A stretch of DNA of 10,706 nucleotides from SAR202 cluster bacterium AD-804-J14_MRT_500m (GTDB lineage Bacteria > Chloroflexota > Dehalococcoidia > UBA3495 > GCA-2712585), in NCBI GenBank assembly GCA_009391275.1, contig VEXF01000046.1, forward strand, positions 1 to 10,706, given 5' to 3'. The position numbers were made by a program, and so were the translations under genes. Position 1 is the stretch's first letter. Every line of letters begins with the position of its first letter. Below the pieces are notes generated by a model, which was not told where the DNA came from, did not search any database, and saw nothing but the letters and a program-made list of their open reading frames with translations. This document shows positions 1 through 7,838 of this stretch, one piece after another.

Positions 1-284
1 CTGGACTCAATACCTTCTTAGGTGAATTTCTAGAAATCGAATTCCAAAACGAAAACCTCATAGCAATCCAAAGCGGATCAATTTTGGCCATAGTGCCCGA
101 TCTCATCTGTATAGTCGACACTGAAACTGCTGAACCTATAACGACTGAAATGCTTAGATATGGGTTCAGAGTAAAAGTCCTAGGATTTCCTGCTCCGACG
201 CAATTAACCACTCCTAAAGCCTTAGATGTGGTAGGACCGGCTGCTTTTGGTTATGACATGGGATTCACTCCAATATCGATATGA
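1..284 (+). CDS. DUF917 family protein, C-terminal part (gene begins before the window)
   Basis: This is the last 93 codons of a gene whose beginning lies upstream; the reading frame (first full codon at base 3) stays open to the window edge. The visible part matches the C-terminal domain of the DUF917 family, now called S-methyl-thiohydantoin desulfurase-like in Pfam. Features typical of its end are a VPDLICIVD strand, then PITTEMLRYG, VLGFPAP and a closing GPAAFGYDMGF. Whole family members run about 360 residues, so roughly a quarter is seen. The family is commonly encoded beside short hydantoinase/oxoprolinase proteins, as here: its stop codon overlaps the next start as ATGA, implying translational coupling and probably a shared pathway or complex. 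The exact reaction is unknown; the domain name refers to a characterised relative and need not apply here. No disruption is seen. Confidence 0.85.
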   Translation, partial: GLNTFLGEFLEIEFQNENLIAIQSGSILAIVPDLICIVDTETAEPITTEMLRYGFRVKVLGFPAPTQLTTPKALDVVGPAAFGYDMGFTPISI

Positions 285-1819
285 GAATAGGAGTAGATGT
301 TGGTGGCACAAACACTGATGCCGTACTCATGTCCGGTACCGACGTATTGTCCAAAACTAAAACCGCTACTACGCCTGATGTAAGTTCAGGCATTATCACA
401 GCCGTAGACGAAGTGCTCCAGGCTGCCAGCAAACAACCCGACATTGTTCAAGGCATCATGATTGGCACTACACAATTCACCAACGCAGTAGTGGAAAGAA
501 AGGGACTATCACGGACAGCGGTTATACGGCTCTGCCTCCCCGCAACCACTATGCTGCCACCTTTAGTAGATTGGCCATCAGACTTGAAAGATGCAGCTTC
601 GTTCCAGATCTATATGCTTCCCGGAGGACACGAATTCGACGGGCGTCCGATTTCTGAATTAGACGAAGCAAATCTGATAAGGACAGCATCTCAAATACGA
701 GATTCAGGCGTACAAGCCCTGGCAATATGCAGTGTTTTCTCACCAGTTGATCCGTCGTTTGAAGAAAAAGCAGCAGCGTTAATCCGCGAAGAGATACCGG
801 GGATAAAAATTTCGCTCTCCCACGAAATTGGGCGTATAGGCCTGTTGGAACGAGAAAACGCAGCTGCACTAAACGCTTGCCTGAGTGTGACCGCAGAAAA
901 AATCGTCATCGGGATCGGAGAAGCATTAGCAGAGAGAAAGCTTGATGTACCTGTTTTCTGGAGTCAGAACGATGGAACATTGATGGATTCTGATTTTGCC
1001 GTACGATATCCGGTACTGACAGTGTCATCAGGCCCAACGAACAGCATGAGAGGTGCAGCTTTCCTCAGTGATATACGGGATGGTGCCGTGGTAGATGTGG
1101 GAGGAACTACTACCGACGTAGGCATGTTAGTGAACGGTTTCCCTAGAGAAGCATCAACTTTCGTAACCATTGGTGGAGTTAGAACCAATTTCCAAATGCC
1201 TGACGTATTTTCTTTCGCGTTAGGTGGCGGAAGTCTGATATCACAGAATCCATTTTCGATAGGCCCAGAAAGTCTAGGTTACAGGTTAAATCAAGATGGA
1301 TTAACATTTGGTGGCACCGTTTTAACTGCTACAGATTGTGCCGTAGCATCCGGAATGACTTCTATTGGAGATCCTTCTTTCGTGAAAGACTTGGACTCGT
1401 CATTCACAACCCAGGTAATCGACGAAATACAAAGGTCAGTATCAGAAGCGGTCGACAGGATGAAGGTTTCGACAGAAACCATCCCGGTAGTTCTAGTAGG
1501 AGGAGGAAGTGTCCTGTTACGCAAAGAAATCGAAGGAGCATCGGACGTAATTCGCCCGGAACACTTCGAAGTCGCCAACGCGATAGGTGCGGCAATTGCC
1601 CAGGTAGGCGGTCAGGTTGATAAGGTGTACTCCCTGGTTGATATGACTCGTGATGAAGCGATCTCTCAAGCGAGAACTGAAGCGGTACAAAGGTCTATCG
1701 ACGCCGGAGCGAGGGCTTCGACCGTAGAAATAGTACAGGTAGATGAGGTTCCGCTGACGTACCTGCCCAGCAACGTAACTCGCATTCGAGTTAAAGCGGT
1801 TGGAGAACTAGCCCTGTGA
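281..1819 (+). CDS. Hydantoinase/oxoprolinase family protein, short HyuA-like form
   Basis: The protein has 512 residues and the ASKHA-type ATPase fold of the HyuA/oxoprolinase A family. Relatives open five-membered cyclic amides (hydantoins, 5-oxoproline) using ATP in the cytoplasm. Visible motifs are an N-terminal phosphate loop DVGGTNTDA (residues 6-14), GTTQFTNAVVER (62-73), GPTNSMRGAAF (251-261), a second phosphate loop DVGGTTTDVG (272-281), FALGGGSL (312-319) and the adenosine-side motif VLVGGGS (404-410). It is shorter than classical HyuA (about 690 residues) and matches the compact form usually paired with DUF917. There is no separate HyuB-like subunit in view. The start is fixed by the ATGA overlap with the DUF917 gene; no strong Shine-Dalgarno is seen, which suits coupled translation. 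The family is certain; the substrate is open. Confidence 0.9.
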   Translation: MRIGVDVGGTNTDAVLMSGTDVLSKTKTATTPDVSSGIITAVDEVLQAASKQPDIVQGIMIGTTQFTNAVVERKGLSRTAVIRLCLPATTMLPPLVDWPSDLKDAASFQIYMLPGGHEFDGRPISELDEANLIRTASQIRDSGVQALAICSVFSPVDPSFEEKAAALIREEIPGIKISLSHEIGRIGLLERENAAALNACLSVTAEKIVIGIGEALAERKLDVPVFWSQNDGTLMDSDFAVRYPVLTVSSGPTNSMRGAAFLSDIRDGAVVDVGGTTTDVGMLVNGFPREASTFVTIGGVRTNFQMPDVFSFALGGGSLISQNPFSIGPESLGYRLNQDGLTFGGTVLTATDCAVASGMTSIGDPSFVKDLDSSFTTQVIDEIQRSVSEAVDRMKVSTETIPVVLVGGGSVLLRKEIEGASDVIRPEHFEVANAIGAAIAQVGGQVDKVYSLVDMTRDEAISQARTEAVQRSIDAGARASTVEIVQVDEVPLTYLPSNVTRIRVKAVGELAL

Positions 1820-1871
1820 TGACGTACCAATATAGAACTCAAGCCCTGCCACCATATGAAGCAAACTCATC

Positions 1872-1876
1872 AGGAG
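1872..1876 (+). promoter_or_regulatory. Ribosome binding site of the deacetylase-like gene
   Basis: AGGAG lies 11 bases before the ATG at 1888. The spacing is slightly long, but no better start is nearby, so it supports that ATG as the translation start. Confidence 0.6.
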
Positions 1877-1887
1877 ATTAAATAGCC

Positions 1888-3033
1888 ATGGCTACAGATT
1901 ATGACCTGATTCTTAAAGGCGGCAAGGTAGTCGATCCTTCGCAGGGAATTTATGGAGATATGGACATAGGATTTAAAGATGGCAAAGTAAAGACCATCTC
2001 CAGACAAATCTCGGCTGCCACATCTGAAAAGATCATCGATGTAACAGAAAAATTGGTAACACCAGGATTGATAGACCTGCATGGTCACTTTGCTCATCTT
2101 ATCGTGCCATTTCGGGCGGAGCCCGATGAAGCTAATCTACCATTCGGTGTAACCACAGCTGTGGATACTGGGAGCACAGGTTGGATGAATTTCCCAGGCT
2201 TTAGGGCTTACGTAATTGAAAAATCCACAACACGAATTCTAGCTTTCTTACATATTTCAGCTATCGGATCGTGCACCGTTCGCATCGGCATTCCTGATTT
2301 AGAAGATTTCAGGCTGGTTAGGACGAAAGAAGCTATAGATTGCATCAATAAAAACAAGGACATCATACTTGGCACAAAAGTGCGTTTAGGCCCTACCGGA
2401 ACGACATCCTCTAACACAATAAACGCTCTCCAAAAGGCACGGGAGATAGCTGATGAAACCGAAACGCTTGTAATGGTACACGTCATGGAGTCCGATATAC
2501 CCTTAAAAGAGGTGTTCGAGTATTTGAATCCTGGTGATATAGTTACCCATTGTTTCCACGGTGACACCCACAATGTATTAGATGAAAACCGTGACATACG
2601 TCCTGAAGTGTGGAACGCATATAATAATGGAATAATCTTCGATACTGGGTGCTTCGCAAAACATTTTTCCATTCCTATTTGCCGTACGGTTATTAGAAAT
2701 GGCATGCCACCCCATACTCTAAGCACTGACAGGATTGGGGAAGATCATCCTGTAGCAGTCAAATATACTCTGCTAGATGTTATGTCCATGTTCTTAGAAA
2801 TGGGCATGTCGTTACAAGAGATTATTCAAAGTGTCACCTCCTCACCTGCTTCAGTACTTGATAGAAGTGACCTAGGAACCCTGAAGCCCGGTGCTGAAGG
2901 AGATGCCGCAGTACTAAATTTGTCCGATCAACCAAGGAAATACCCAGATTTATTGGGGAACGAAATAATCGGACGTAGAAATTTCACTGCAGAATTAACG
3001 GTGAAATCAGGTAAACTATGGACTCGTACATAG
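1888..3033 (+). CDS. Amidohydrolase/deacetylase family metallohydrolase (dihydroorotase-like fold)
   Basis: The protein has 381 residues and the amidohydrolase superfamily layout: a small beta domain from both ends (LILKGGKVVDPSQGI; LGTLKPGAEGDAAVLNL at 329-345) around a metal-binding barrel. Likely metal ligands are the His pair in DLHGH (65 and 67), Lys164 in GTKVRLGPT (candidate carboxylated lysine), His198 in MVHVMES, His221 in VTHCFHG and Asp281 in LSTD. The closest named group I recognise is the Atu3266/EF0837-like deacetylases, which hydrolyse acyl esters or amides; dihydroorotase and hydantoinase are more distant relatives. It follows the hydantoinase gene after 68 bases on the same strand, suggesting it acts on a product of ring opening. 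Unusually, the segment FDTGCFAKHFS (251-261) has Cys255 where I expect a His in a GHG motif. The fold is confident; the substrate is unknown. Confidence 0.85.
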   Translation: MATDYDLILKGGKVVDPSQGIYGDMDIGFKDGKVKTISRQISAATSEKIIDVTEKLVTPGLIDLHGHFAHLIVPFRAEPDEANLPFGVTTAVDTGSTGWMNFPGFRAYVIEKSTTRILAFLHISAIGSCTVRIGIPDLEDFRLVRTKEAIDCINKNKDIILGTKVRLGPTGTTSSNTINALQKAREIADETETLVMVHVMESDIPLKEVFEYLNPGDIVTHCFHGDTHNVLDENRDIRPEVWNAYNNGIIFDTGCFAKHFSIPICRTVIRNGMPPHTLSTDRIGEDHPVAVKYTLLDVMSMFLEMGMSLQEIIQSVTSSPASVLDRSDLGTLKPGAEGDAAVLNLSDQPRKYPDLLGNEIIGRRNFTAELTVKSGKLWTRT

Positions 3034-3143
3034 AAATAATTAGTCAAGGTCAGTCTCACCACAACGAGAATTAAGGTCATTTACGTTCGTAGAATACATG
3101 AGCAACATCTAGAGCAAAATCTGTGAACACCAGAGAGATCGTG

Positions 3144-3150
3144 AGGAGGG
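3144..3150 (+). promoter_or_regulatory. Strong ribosome binding site of the amidohydrolase 2 gene
   Basis: AGGAGGG ends 6 bases before the ATG at 3157, a near-ideal Shine-Dalgarno that fixes the start. The 123-base gap before the gene and this strong site suggest it can be translated independently of the upstream genes. Confidence 0.75.
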
Positions 3151-3156
3151 TCTAAA

Positions 3157-4281
3157 ATGGAAAGCTATATGATGATATCGTCTGATTCGCATGTCATAGA
3201 ACCGCCACACTTGTGGACTGACGGGATAGAAACTGACTTCAAGCACAGAGCCCCTAAAGTTGAAGCGGACCCTGAAGGAGACTACTGGTACATAGATGGA
3301 ATGCGAACCAATTCATTCCAGGGTGGCGCCCAAGCAGGGGTTAGATTTGAACACCCAGAAGAGCTAGAGGCAGCGCGTAGATGGGAAGAAGTTATGCCTG
3401 GAGGATATGTCCCAGAAGAGTGCGTCAAGGACAACGAACAAGATGGCATAGAAATCTCAGTGCTCTATCCGACTGAAGGACTAGATCTTTATAGCGTCCC
3501 TGATGGCAATTTGCTTTCGGCCATATTCCGTGCGTACAACAATTGGTTGTCTGATTTTTGCGCAACGAACCCACGACAGCTTAAAGGTATTGCAATGCTC
3601 AATATAGACAATCCAGACGAAGCGGTATCAGAACTGGAAAGAGTATCTGCGAAAGGACTCCCTGGGGCGATGATACCAGTTCACCCTCCTGAAGAACGTT
3701 CATACGATTCAAATGAATATGACGTGCTTTGGAATGCCGCAGAACGATTGGGAATGCCATTAAGCTTACATGTTGGTACTAACCGTGCTACAGATAAACA
3801 GGGACCTGACAAAGTACAAGTGAGGCAGATGAAACTATCTCAACTTGCTGCGATTGATTATTTCGTGAGGGTCTCTTTGGGAAACTTGATACTCTCTGGA
3901 GTCTTCGAAAGGTTTCCAAACCTGAAAGTAATATGCGTAGAACATGAATTGGCGTGGATCCCTAGTTTCTTAGAGCGCTTGGATTATACATATAGCCAAC
4001 GCGCCGCCGGGATCCAACTGGAACGATTTAAGGATGGCATGATACCCAGCGATTTTTTCCATAGAAATATATATGCTAGCTTTCAAGAGGATGGACTAGG
4101 CATAAAGGACCGTGACATCATAGGGATCGACAATTTGATGTGGGGATCCGACTACCCACATACGGAATCAACTTATCCCCGATCTGTAGAAACTGTCACA
4201 CGGATACTTGACGGGATTCCGGAAGATGAGAAACGTAAAATCTTGAGAGATAATGCGGTACGAGTTTACGGGCTGACGTAA
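3157..4281 (+). CDS. Amidohydrolase 2 family protein (ACMSD/resorcylate-decarboxylase-like)
   Basis: The protein has 374 residues and looks complete. It belongs to the amidohydrolase-related family (PF04909), whose members include the decarboxylases ACMSD and gamma-resorcylate decarboxylase as well as hydrolases. Visible signatures are the N-terminal metal motif SDSHVIEPP (Asp10, His12), DGIEISVLYPTEG (97-109), the barrel His205 in LSLHVGTNR, His263 in CVEHELAWIPSFLERLD, and the catalytic Asp332 in MWGSDYPH. These ligands suggest an active mononuclear metal site. No signal peptide is visible, so it is probably cytoplasmic. It lies 123 bases after the deacetylase gene on the same strand and may be read in the same transcript; the next genes face it. 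In such catabolic clusters these proteins often decarboxylate or hydrolyse ring-cleavage products. The family is confident, the reaction is not. Confidence 0.87.
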   Translation: MESYMMISSDSHVIEPPHLWTDGIETDFKHRAPKVEADPEGDYWYIDGMRTNSFQGGAQAGVRFEHPEELEAARRWEEVMPGGYVPEECVKDNEQDGIEISVLYPTEGLDLYSVPDGNLLSAIFRAYNNWLSDFCATNPRQLKGIAMLNIDNPDEAVSELERVSAKGLPGAMIPVHPPEERSYDSNEYDVLWNAAERLGMPLSLHVGTNRATDKQGPDKVQVRQMKLSQLAAIDYFVRVSLGNLILSGVFERFPNLKVICVEHELAWIPSFLERLDYTYSQRAAGIQLERFKDGMIPSDFFHRNIYASFQEDGLGIKDRDIIGIDNLMWGSDYPHTESTYPRSVETVTRILDGIPEDEKRKILRDNAVRVYGLT

Positions 4282-4397
4282 TCCTACAATGGGCTAGTTG
4301 ACGATAGGGGTTCAAGAATTTTAGGATGCTTGATCGTCCCATTCAGACAGATATTTATGAGGCGACTTCAACAATATAGAAACCAGTTTTAAAAAAC

Positions 4398-4890
4398 TTA
4401 CGGAGTGGTAATCGGCCTGAGATACGGCGGCTTAGCAGAACCCTTAGACTCTTTTACATGCGCTTTACCTTCGTCATAGGTTATCCGTTCACAAAAAATC
4501 TCCAACTAACTCCCGTCTAGATCGAAGAAATAAACGCTAGTGGTCGCACCGTGATCAGTGGTGCGAGAAATTGTGGTTCCTTGACTTAGGAGTTGGCCGT
4601 GCAACACTCTCAGTTCTCGCTCACCACTTCCGTCTGCAGGACGACATGGTTCAATCCGAGGTTCCCATGTAAGGCGTCCTCCGATTCTTTGATTAATGCA
4701 ATGTCATGATGCTGTTGACCGGAAGATAGAAACCACATTAACGCATCGGAATTAAAAGTAATTTGTTCTATGCCAAGAGCATCACGGTGTCAATTGGCAG
4801 CAAACTGCGGATCTCTTACGTTGGGAACTACATGTGCTGGGTCATTACTTTTTTCATGATATCCTCAATCGCATTATTTGAACCGGACAT
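4398..4890 (-). pseudogene. Broken VOC-family (glyoxalase/extradiol dioxygenase-fold) gene
   Basis: The 808-base gap 4282-5089 has no intact gene, but translating the minus strand in pieces gives a continuous VOC-like protein. It begins near 4890 with MSGSNNAIED, changes frame near 4850, then reads AHVVPNVRDPQF, a stop (4790-4792), ALGIEQITFNSDALMWFLSS, GLNHVVLQ, a second frame change near 4634, GERELRVLHGQLLSQGTT, TDHGATTSVYFFDLDG, another stop (4506-4508), and LEIFCERITYDEGKAHV, ending with a normal stop at 4398. The His of AHVV, the His of GLNHVV and the Glu of LEIFCE sit where VOC metalloenzymes bind metal. The full product would be about 160 residues, a normal single-chain VOC length. 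Intact relatives include glyoxalases and ring-cleaving dioxygenases. It lies downstream of the PEP-mutase-family gene on the same strand, so it was probably the last gene of that run. Two stops and two shifts argue against mere sequencing error. Confidence 0.85.
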
Positions 4891-4913
4891 ATTTACACGT
4901 TGAAACCAGAGCA

Positions 4914-4960
4914 AGTGTGAATCAATCCACTACCAAGAACCCCAACGCGAAATTCACACT
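4914..4960. repeat. Inverted repeat with 9-base perfect arms
   Basis: AGTGTGAAT (4914-4922) and ATTCACACT (4952-4960) are exact reverse complements separated by 29 bases. The repeat lies just before the start of the broken VOC gene and about 130 bases past the end of the PEP-mutase-family gene. No T-run follows either arm, so it is a poor intrinsic terminator. It could be an old operator or an RNA hairpin, or chance. Apart from this repeat, I see nothing recognisable in 4891-5089. Confidence 0.4.
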
Positions 4961-5089
4961 AATAAAACGCTCCCCATACCGCCGTCATTTCAATTATTAG
5001 AGACTGATACTAAAGGTTGGCCACCTGATCGACTTTGGAAGCCGGTGAGATCATGATTCCTTGATCATTACGTGTCGATGTCTTGCACG

Positions 5090-5953
5090 TCAGTTTGCGT
5101 AAGAAGAATCTAGAGTCAACATATCAGAAAGACCTAGCAAATCAAAAAAATCTTTCAAGTCCGCCATTTCATCGATGAGATGAGCGGTAGTACCTTCTTT
5201 TTTCAATTCCTGAAATACCCGTGTCACTGTTTTAGAAACTGCCAACATAGCACTGCAAGGATATATAACCAGCTTGAACCCTAGGCGTTCCAGTTCATCA
5301 GAGGTCAACAAGGGCGATTTACCAGTTTCCACGAAGTTATATAATATCGGAACATCAAAATTGTTAATAACCTGTTTAGCCTGATCAGATGTCCGAATAG
5401 CTTCGACGAACAGCACATCAGCCCCTGCTTCCACGTAGGATTGACAGCGGCGCATGGTGTCATCCCAACCTGTTACCGCTAAAGCGTCAGTCCTGGCTAT
5501 GATGATAAAATCTGGGTCTGACCTCGCGCCCACAGCCGCTCTGACTTTGGACACCATATCTGCAGCAGGAATCACTCGTTTATCTTCAAGATGGCCGCAT
5601 CGTTTTGGGAATTCCTGATCCTCTATATGAAGCGCTGCCACTCCCGACCTTTCGTAATAGCGCACTGTACGGGCAACGTTAAGTACCCCTCCATAACCGG
5701 TATCTGCATCAGCAATGACAGGGAGGCTTACAGAATTGACTATATCCGCGGCATTACTGACCATCTCGGTCATAGTCGTCAAAGCGAGATCAGGGTATCC
5801 AAGGCGAGCAGCCGAGGTACCTGCCCCTGTCATGTAAACTGCTTCAAACCCAGCATGTTCCGCGAGTTTGGCAGTCATGCAATCATAGACACCAGGGCAT
5901 TGGATAATTCCGGGCCCGGCCATAAGTTTTCGTAGTTCTGTCGTAGAACGCAT
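5090..5953 (-). CDS. Isocitrate lyase/PEP mutase family protein
   Basis: The protein has 287 residues, the usual length for this family of cytoplasmic Mg-dependent barrel enzymes that cleave or form C-C or P-C bonds next to a carboxylate (2-methylisocitrate lyase, dimethylmalate lyase, oxaloacetate decarboxylase, carboxyphosphonoenolpyruvate mutase). Visible are YMTGAGTSA (40-48), the metal motif DADTGYGG (82-89), HIEDQ (109-113), the loop KRCGH (117-121) with the catalytic-type Cys119, IIARTDA (151-157), FVEA (182-185) and LYNFVETGKSP (204-214). The Cys in KRCGH favours a lyase over a phosphonomutase. The segment at 204-214 differs from the methylisocitrate lyase form (NMTEFGKTP), so I avoid the name prpB. 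AGAGGA lies 4 bases before the ATG. It follows the CocE gene by 120 bases on the same strand, probably in one transcript. The substrate is not determinable. Confidence 0.88.
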   Translation of the reverse strand: MRSTTELRKLMAGPGIIQCPGVYDCMTAKLAEHAGFEAVYMTGAGTSAARLGYPDLALTTMTEMVSNAADIVNSVSLPVIADADTGYGGVLNVARTVRYYERSGVAALHIEDQEFPKRCGHLEDKRVIPAADMVSKVRAAVGARSDPDFIIIARTDALAVTGWDDTMRRCQSYVEAGADVLFVEAIRTSDQAKQVINNFDVPILYNFVETGKSPLLTSDELERLGFKLVIYPCSAMLAVSKTVTRVFQELKKEGTTAHLIDEMADLKDFFDLLGLSDMLTLDSSYAN

Positions 5954-6034
5954 AGAATCCTCTGGAAATTAACTTACAACGGAATCTCAACCAAGACAGG
6001 CTTGATTGTATGCCTTATAGGGCAAATTTCACCC

Positions 6035-6051
6035 ATATGTTTTGGACATAT
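6035..6051. repeat. Short palindrome in the CocE to PEP-mutase gap
   Basis: ATATGT and ACATAT are perfect 6-base arms around 5 central bases, lying between two same-strand genes and about 80 bases before the start of the downstream one. The symmetry would fit a dimeric regulator site, but the arms are short and AT-rich, so chance is possible. Confidence 0.25.
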
Positions 6052-6073
6052 ACTCCCTTTAAACCACCAACCC

Positions 6074-7825
6074 TCAACCACTTGGTACTAACGGAAGTGT
6101 AATAGCGGACGGATATTCCGTAGTATGTAAAACAGTCTGAAGGGCAGAAACGAAATCCGCTGCACTCCCTATCGGTTCGCCATTATTAGTATTACGATCG
6201 AATCTCGGGAAGTTGCTGCTTGAAATTTCAAGCCTGATCTGATGACCTTGCTTGAATACGTTGCTTGTGGCCCAAAGGTCGATAGTGTATTGATACACTT
6301 CACCGGGTTGTATAAAAGACGCGGGTTGCCGAGGAACACGATATCGAGCCCTTATGATTCCTTCAGTGAGATTACGGGCATATCCGTCGGGTGCTACATC
6401 AACCAGCTTGGCTGTGAAGTCGGTATCTATGGCCGAACTAGAAGCGTACAACGTCAGTATAATGGGACCTGTTACCTCTGTATCCCGTTCTAGAGCCGAC
6501 GAGCTATAAACAAGGACGTCGGGACGGCATTCCACCCTACGCTGATCATATACTCCTGAAGCCATGAAAGCAGGATCGCAGCACAAAGGACCACCTACAG
6601 TTGGAACTGGATCTAACGGATTGTAAAGGAACGTATCAGGTGGCTCATCTCTAGGACTATCTACGCTTAATAAACCATTCCCATTCAATGTATTTGCTTT
6701 TCCATAACTGTGCAGGTAATAGTCAGTGTCTTGAGCTCGGCTTAAGGGCCACTCATCTTCATGTCTCCAGACATTGGTTCCCATCACAAAGATTTGAACC
6801 GGTTTTTCATCTGCAACTCCATTGTCTTCACCTTTAAGCCAGTGGTCATAATACCTGAGAACCAGTCCACCCAAGTCTAGAGCAGCAGCGGCGGACCGTG
6901 TACCAAAATTGTATTCTCCGGATACGTTCAAAGGGAGGCCACCATGAACCCAAGGTCCGATCAAAAGGCGTTGCCCTTTTCGGGCAGCATCTGTGGAGCC
7001 TTTTTCCCGCATCATAAGATAATTATTGATAGTCCCTCCAAGAAAAATATCGTACCAACCACCGAAGTTGAATGATGGGATACTAATCTCTTGGTGAGAC
7101 TCTTCTATACACACTTTCTTCCAATAATCGTCATATTCAGGATGGGCCAGCCAGTCATAGTAGTAAGGAGCAATTCCGCCTTTCAAATCAGGCAAAGCGT
7201 TCATCGGCAAATGACGGAACCCTTTATTCATGTCGTCTTTGGCAACTAAAAATTGATCTAGCGTGAGAGGGGTAGTTCCCAATTCTTTGACTAGATGCCC
7301 CCAATTACCACCAGCCAAGGCTCCGTAGGACCAGGAGAGATTGAACCCGAGTTCAAAAGCACCACCCTGCCATGCCCACCCTTCATGGTAGTCGGAAGCC
7401 GTTACGCCTGGTGCGATTGCAATCAATGAAGGCGGTTTAGATTTTGCGGCAAGCCATTGAGTCGCTCCCACATATGAAACCCCATACATGCCTACCTTCC
7501 CGTCGCACCATGGCTGAGAAGCAACCCATTCTACGGTCTGATAACCATCGTCAATCTCATTCACAAAGGTATTAAAAGTTCCCTCGGATGTGTAACGGCC
7601 TCGTACATCTTGAATCACGACTGCATATCCCGCAGCAGCCCCTCGTACGGCCTCTAAAGTTGAAGCGCGGTTCATGATCGCACTTTTGTCGTAAGGAGTC
7701 CGCTGCAGAAGAGCTGGGACTTTCCCGGGGTAATCTGGACGGAATACATCGGCATAGAGCGTAGTTCCATCAGAAAGGGTCAATGGTAGGTTGTGTTCAA
7801 CCTTAACTGAAGGTGTCTTTAACAT
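6074..7825 (-). CDS. CocE/NonD family hydrolase (X-Pro dipeptidyl-peptidase/cocaine-esterase fold)
   Basis: From the ATG at 7825 the protein has 583 residues, close to Rhodococcus cocaine esterase CocE. It has an N-terminal alpha/beta hydrolase domain, a helical cap insert (about 145-245) and a C-terminal jelly-roll domain (about 355-583). The likely catalytic triad is Ser117 in GVSYVG, Asp259 in GGWYDIF and His294 in GPWVHGG, with Tyr45 of TPYDK as probable oxyanion-hole residue. Ser117 and Asp259 fall at the same numbers as in CocE. An in-frame ATG at 7885 would add 20 residues but has no Shine-Dalgarno, while AAGGAG lies 7 bases before 7825, so the inner start is chosen. Relatives hydrolyse esters or amides such as acyl esters, glutaryl-7-ACA and alpha-amino acid esters. 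No signal peptide is visible. It heads the leftward run followed by the PEP-mutase-family gene. Confidence 0.9.
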   Translation of the reverse strand: MLKTPSVKVEHNLPLTLSDGTTLYADVFRPDYPGKVPALLQRTPYDKSAIMNRASTLEAVRGAAAGYAVVIQDVRGRYTSEGTFNTFVNEIDDGYQTVEWVASQPWCDGKVGMYGVSYVGATQWLAAKSKPPSLIAIAPGVTASDYHEGWAWQGGAFELGFNLSWSYGALAGGNWGHLVKELGTTPLTLDQFLVAKDDMNKGFRHLPMNALPDLKGGIAPYYYDWLAHPEYDDYWKKVCIEESHQEISIPSFNFGGWYDIFLGGTINNYLMMREKGSTDAARKGQRLLIGPWVHGGLPLNVSGEYNFGTRSAAAALDLGGLVLRYYDHWLKGEDNGVADEKPVQIFVMGTNVWRHEDEWPLSRAQDTDYYLHSYGKANTLNGNGLLSVDSPRDEPPDTFLYNPLDPVPTVGGPLCCDPAFMASGVYDQRRVECRPDVLVYSSSALERDTEVTGPIILTLYASSSAIDTDFTAKLVDVAPDGYARNLTEGIIRARYRVPRQPASFIQPGEVYQYTIDLWATSNVFKQGHQIRLEISSSNFPRFDRNTNNGEPIGSAADFVSALQTVLHTTEYPSAITLPLVPSG

Positions 7826-7832
7826 GTCAACT

Positions 7833-7838
7833 CTCCTT
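7833..7838 (-). promoter_or_regulatory. Ribosome binding site deciding the CocE start
   Basis: On the minus strand AAGGAG lies 7 bases before the ATG at 7825. The alternative in-frame ATG at 7885 is preceded by no purine-rich site, so this site moves the start 20 codons inward. Confidence 0.75.

Noticed and set aside
2208..2726. A 172-codon open frame on the minus strand inside the deacetylase-like gene
   Set aside because: It lies wholly antisense to a gene with clear motifs and its product resembles no family; it is a shadow of the real coding frame.
4288..4343. Possible hairpin after the amidohydrolase 2 gene: AATGGG with CCCATT plus ACGAT with ATCGT
   Set aside because: The two stem parts are split by a 7-base bulge on one side, the loop is long and no T-run follows, so it is not a convincing terminator.
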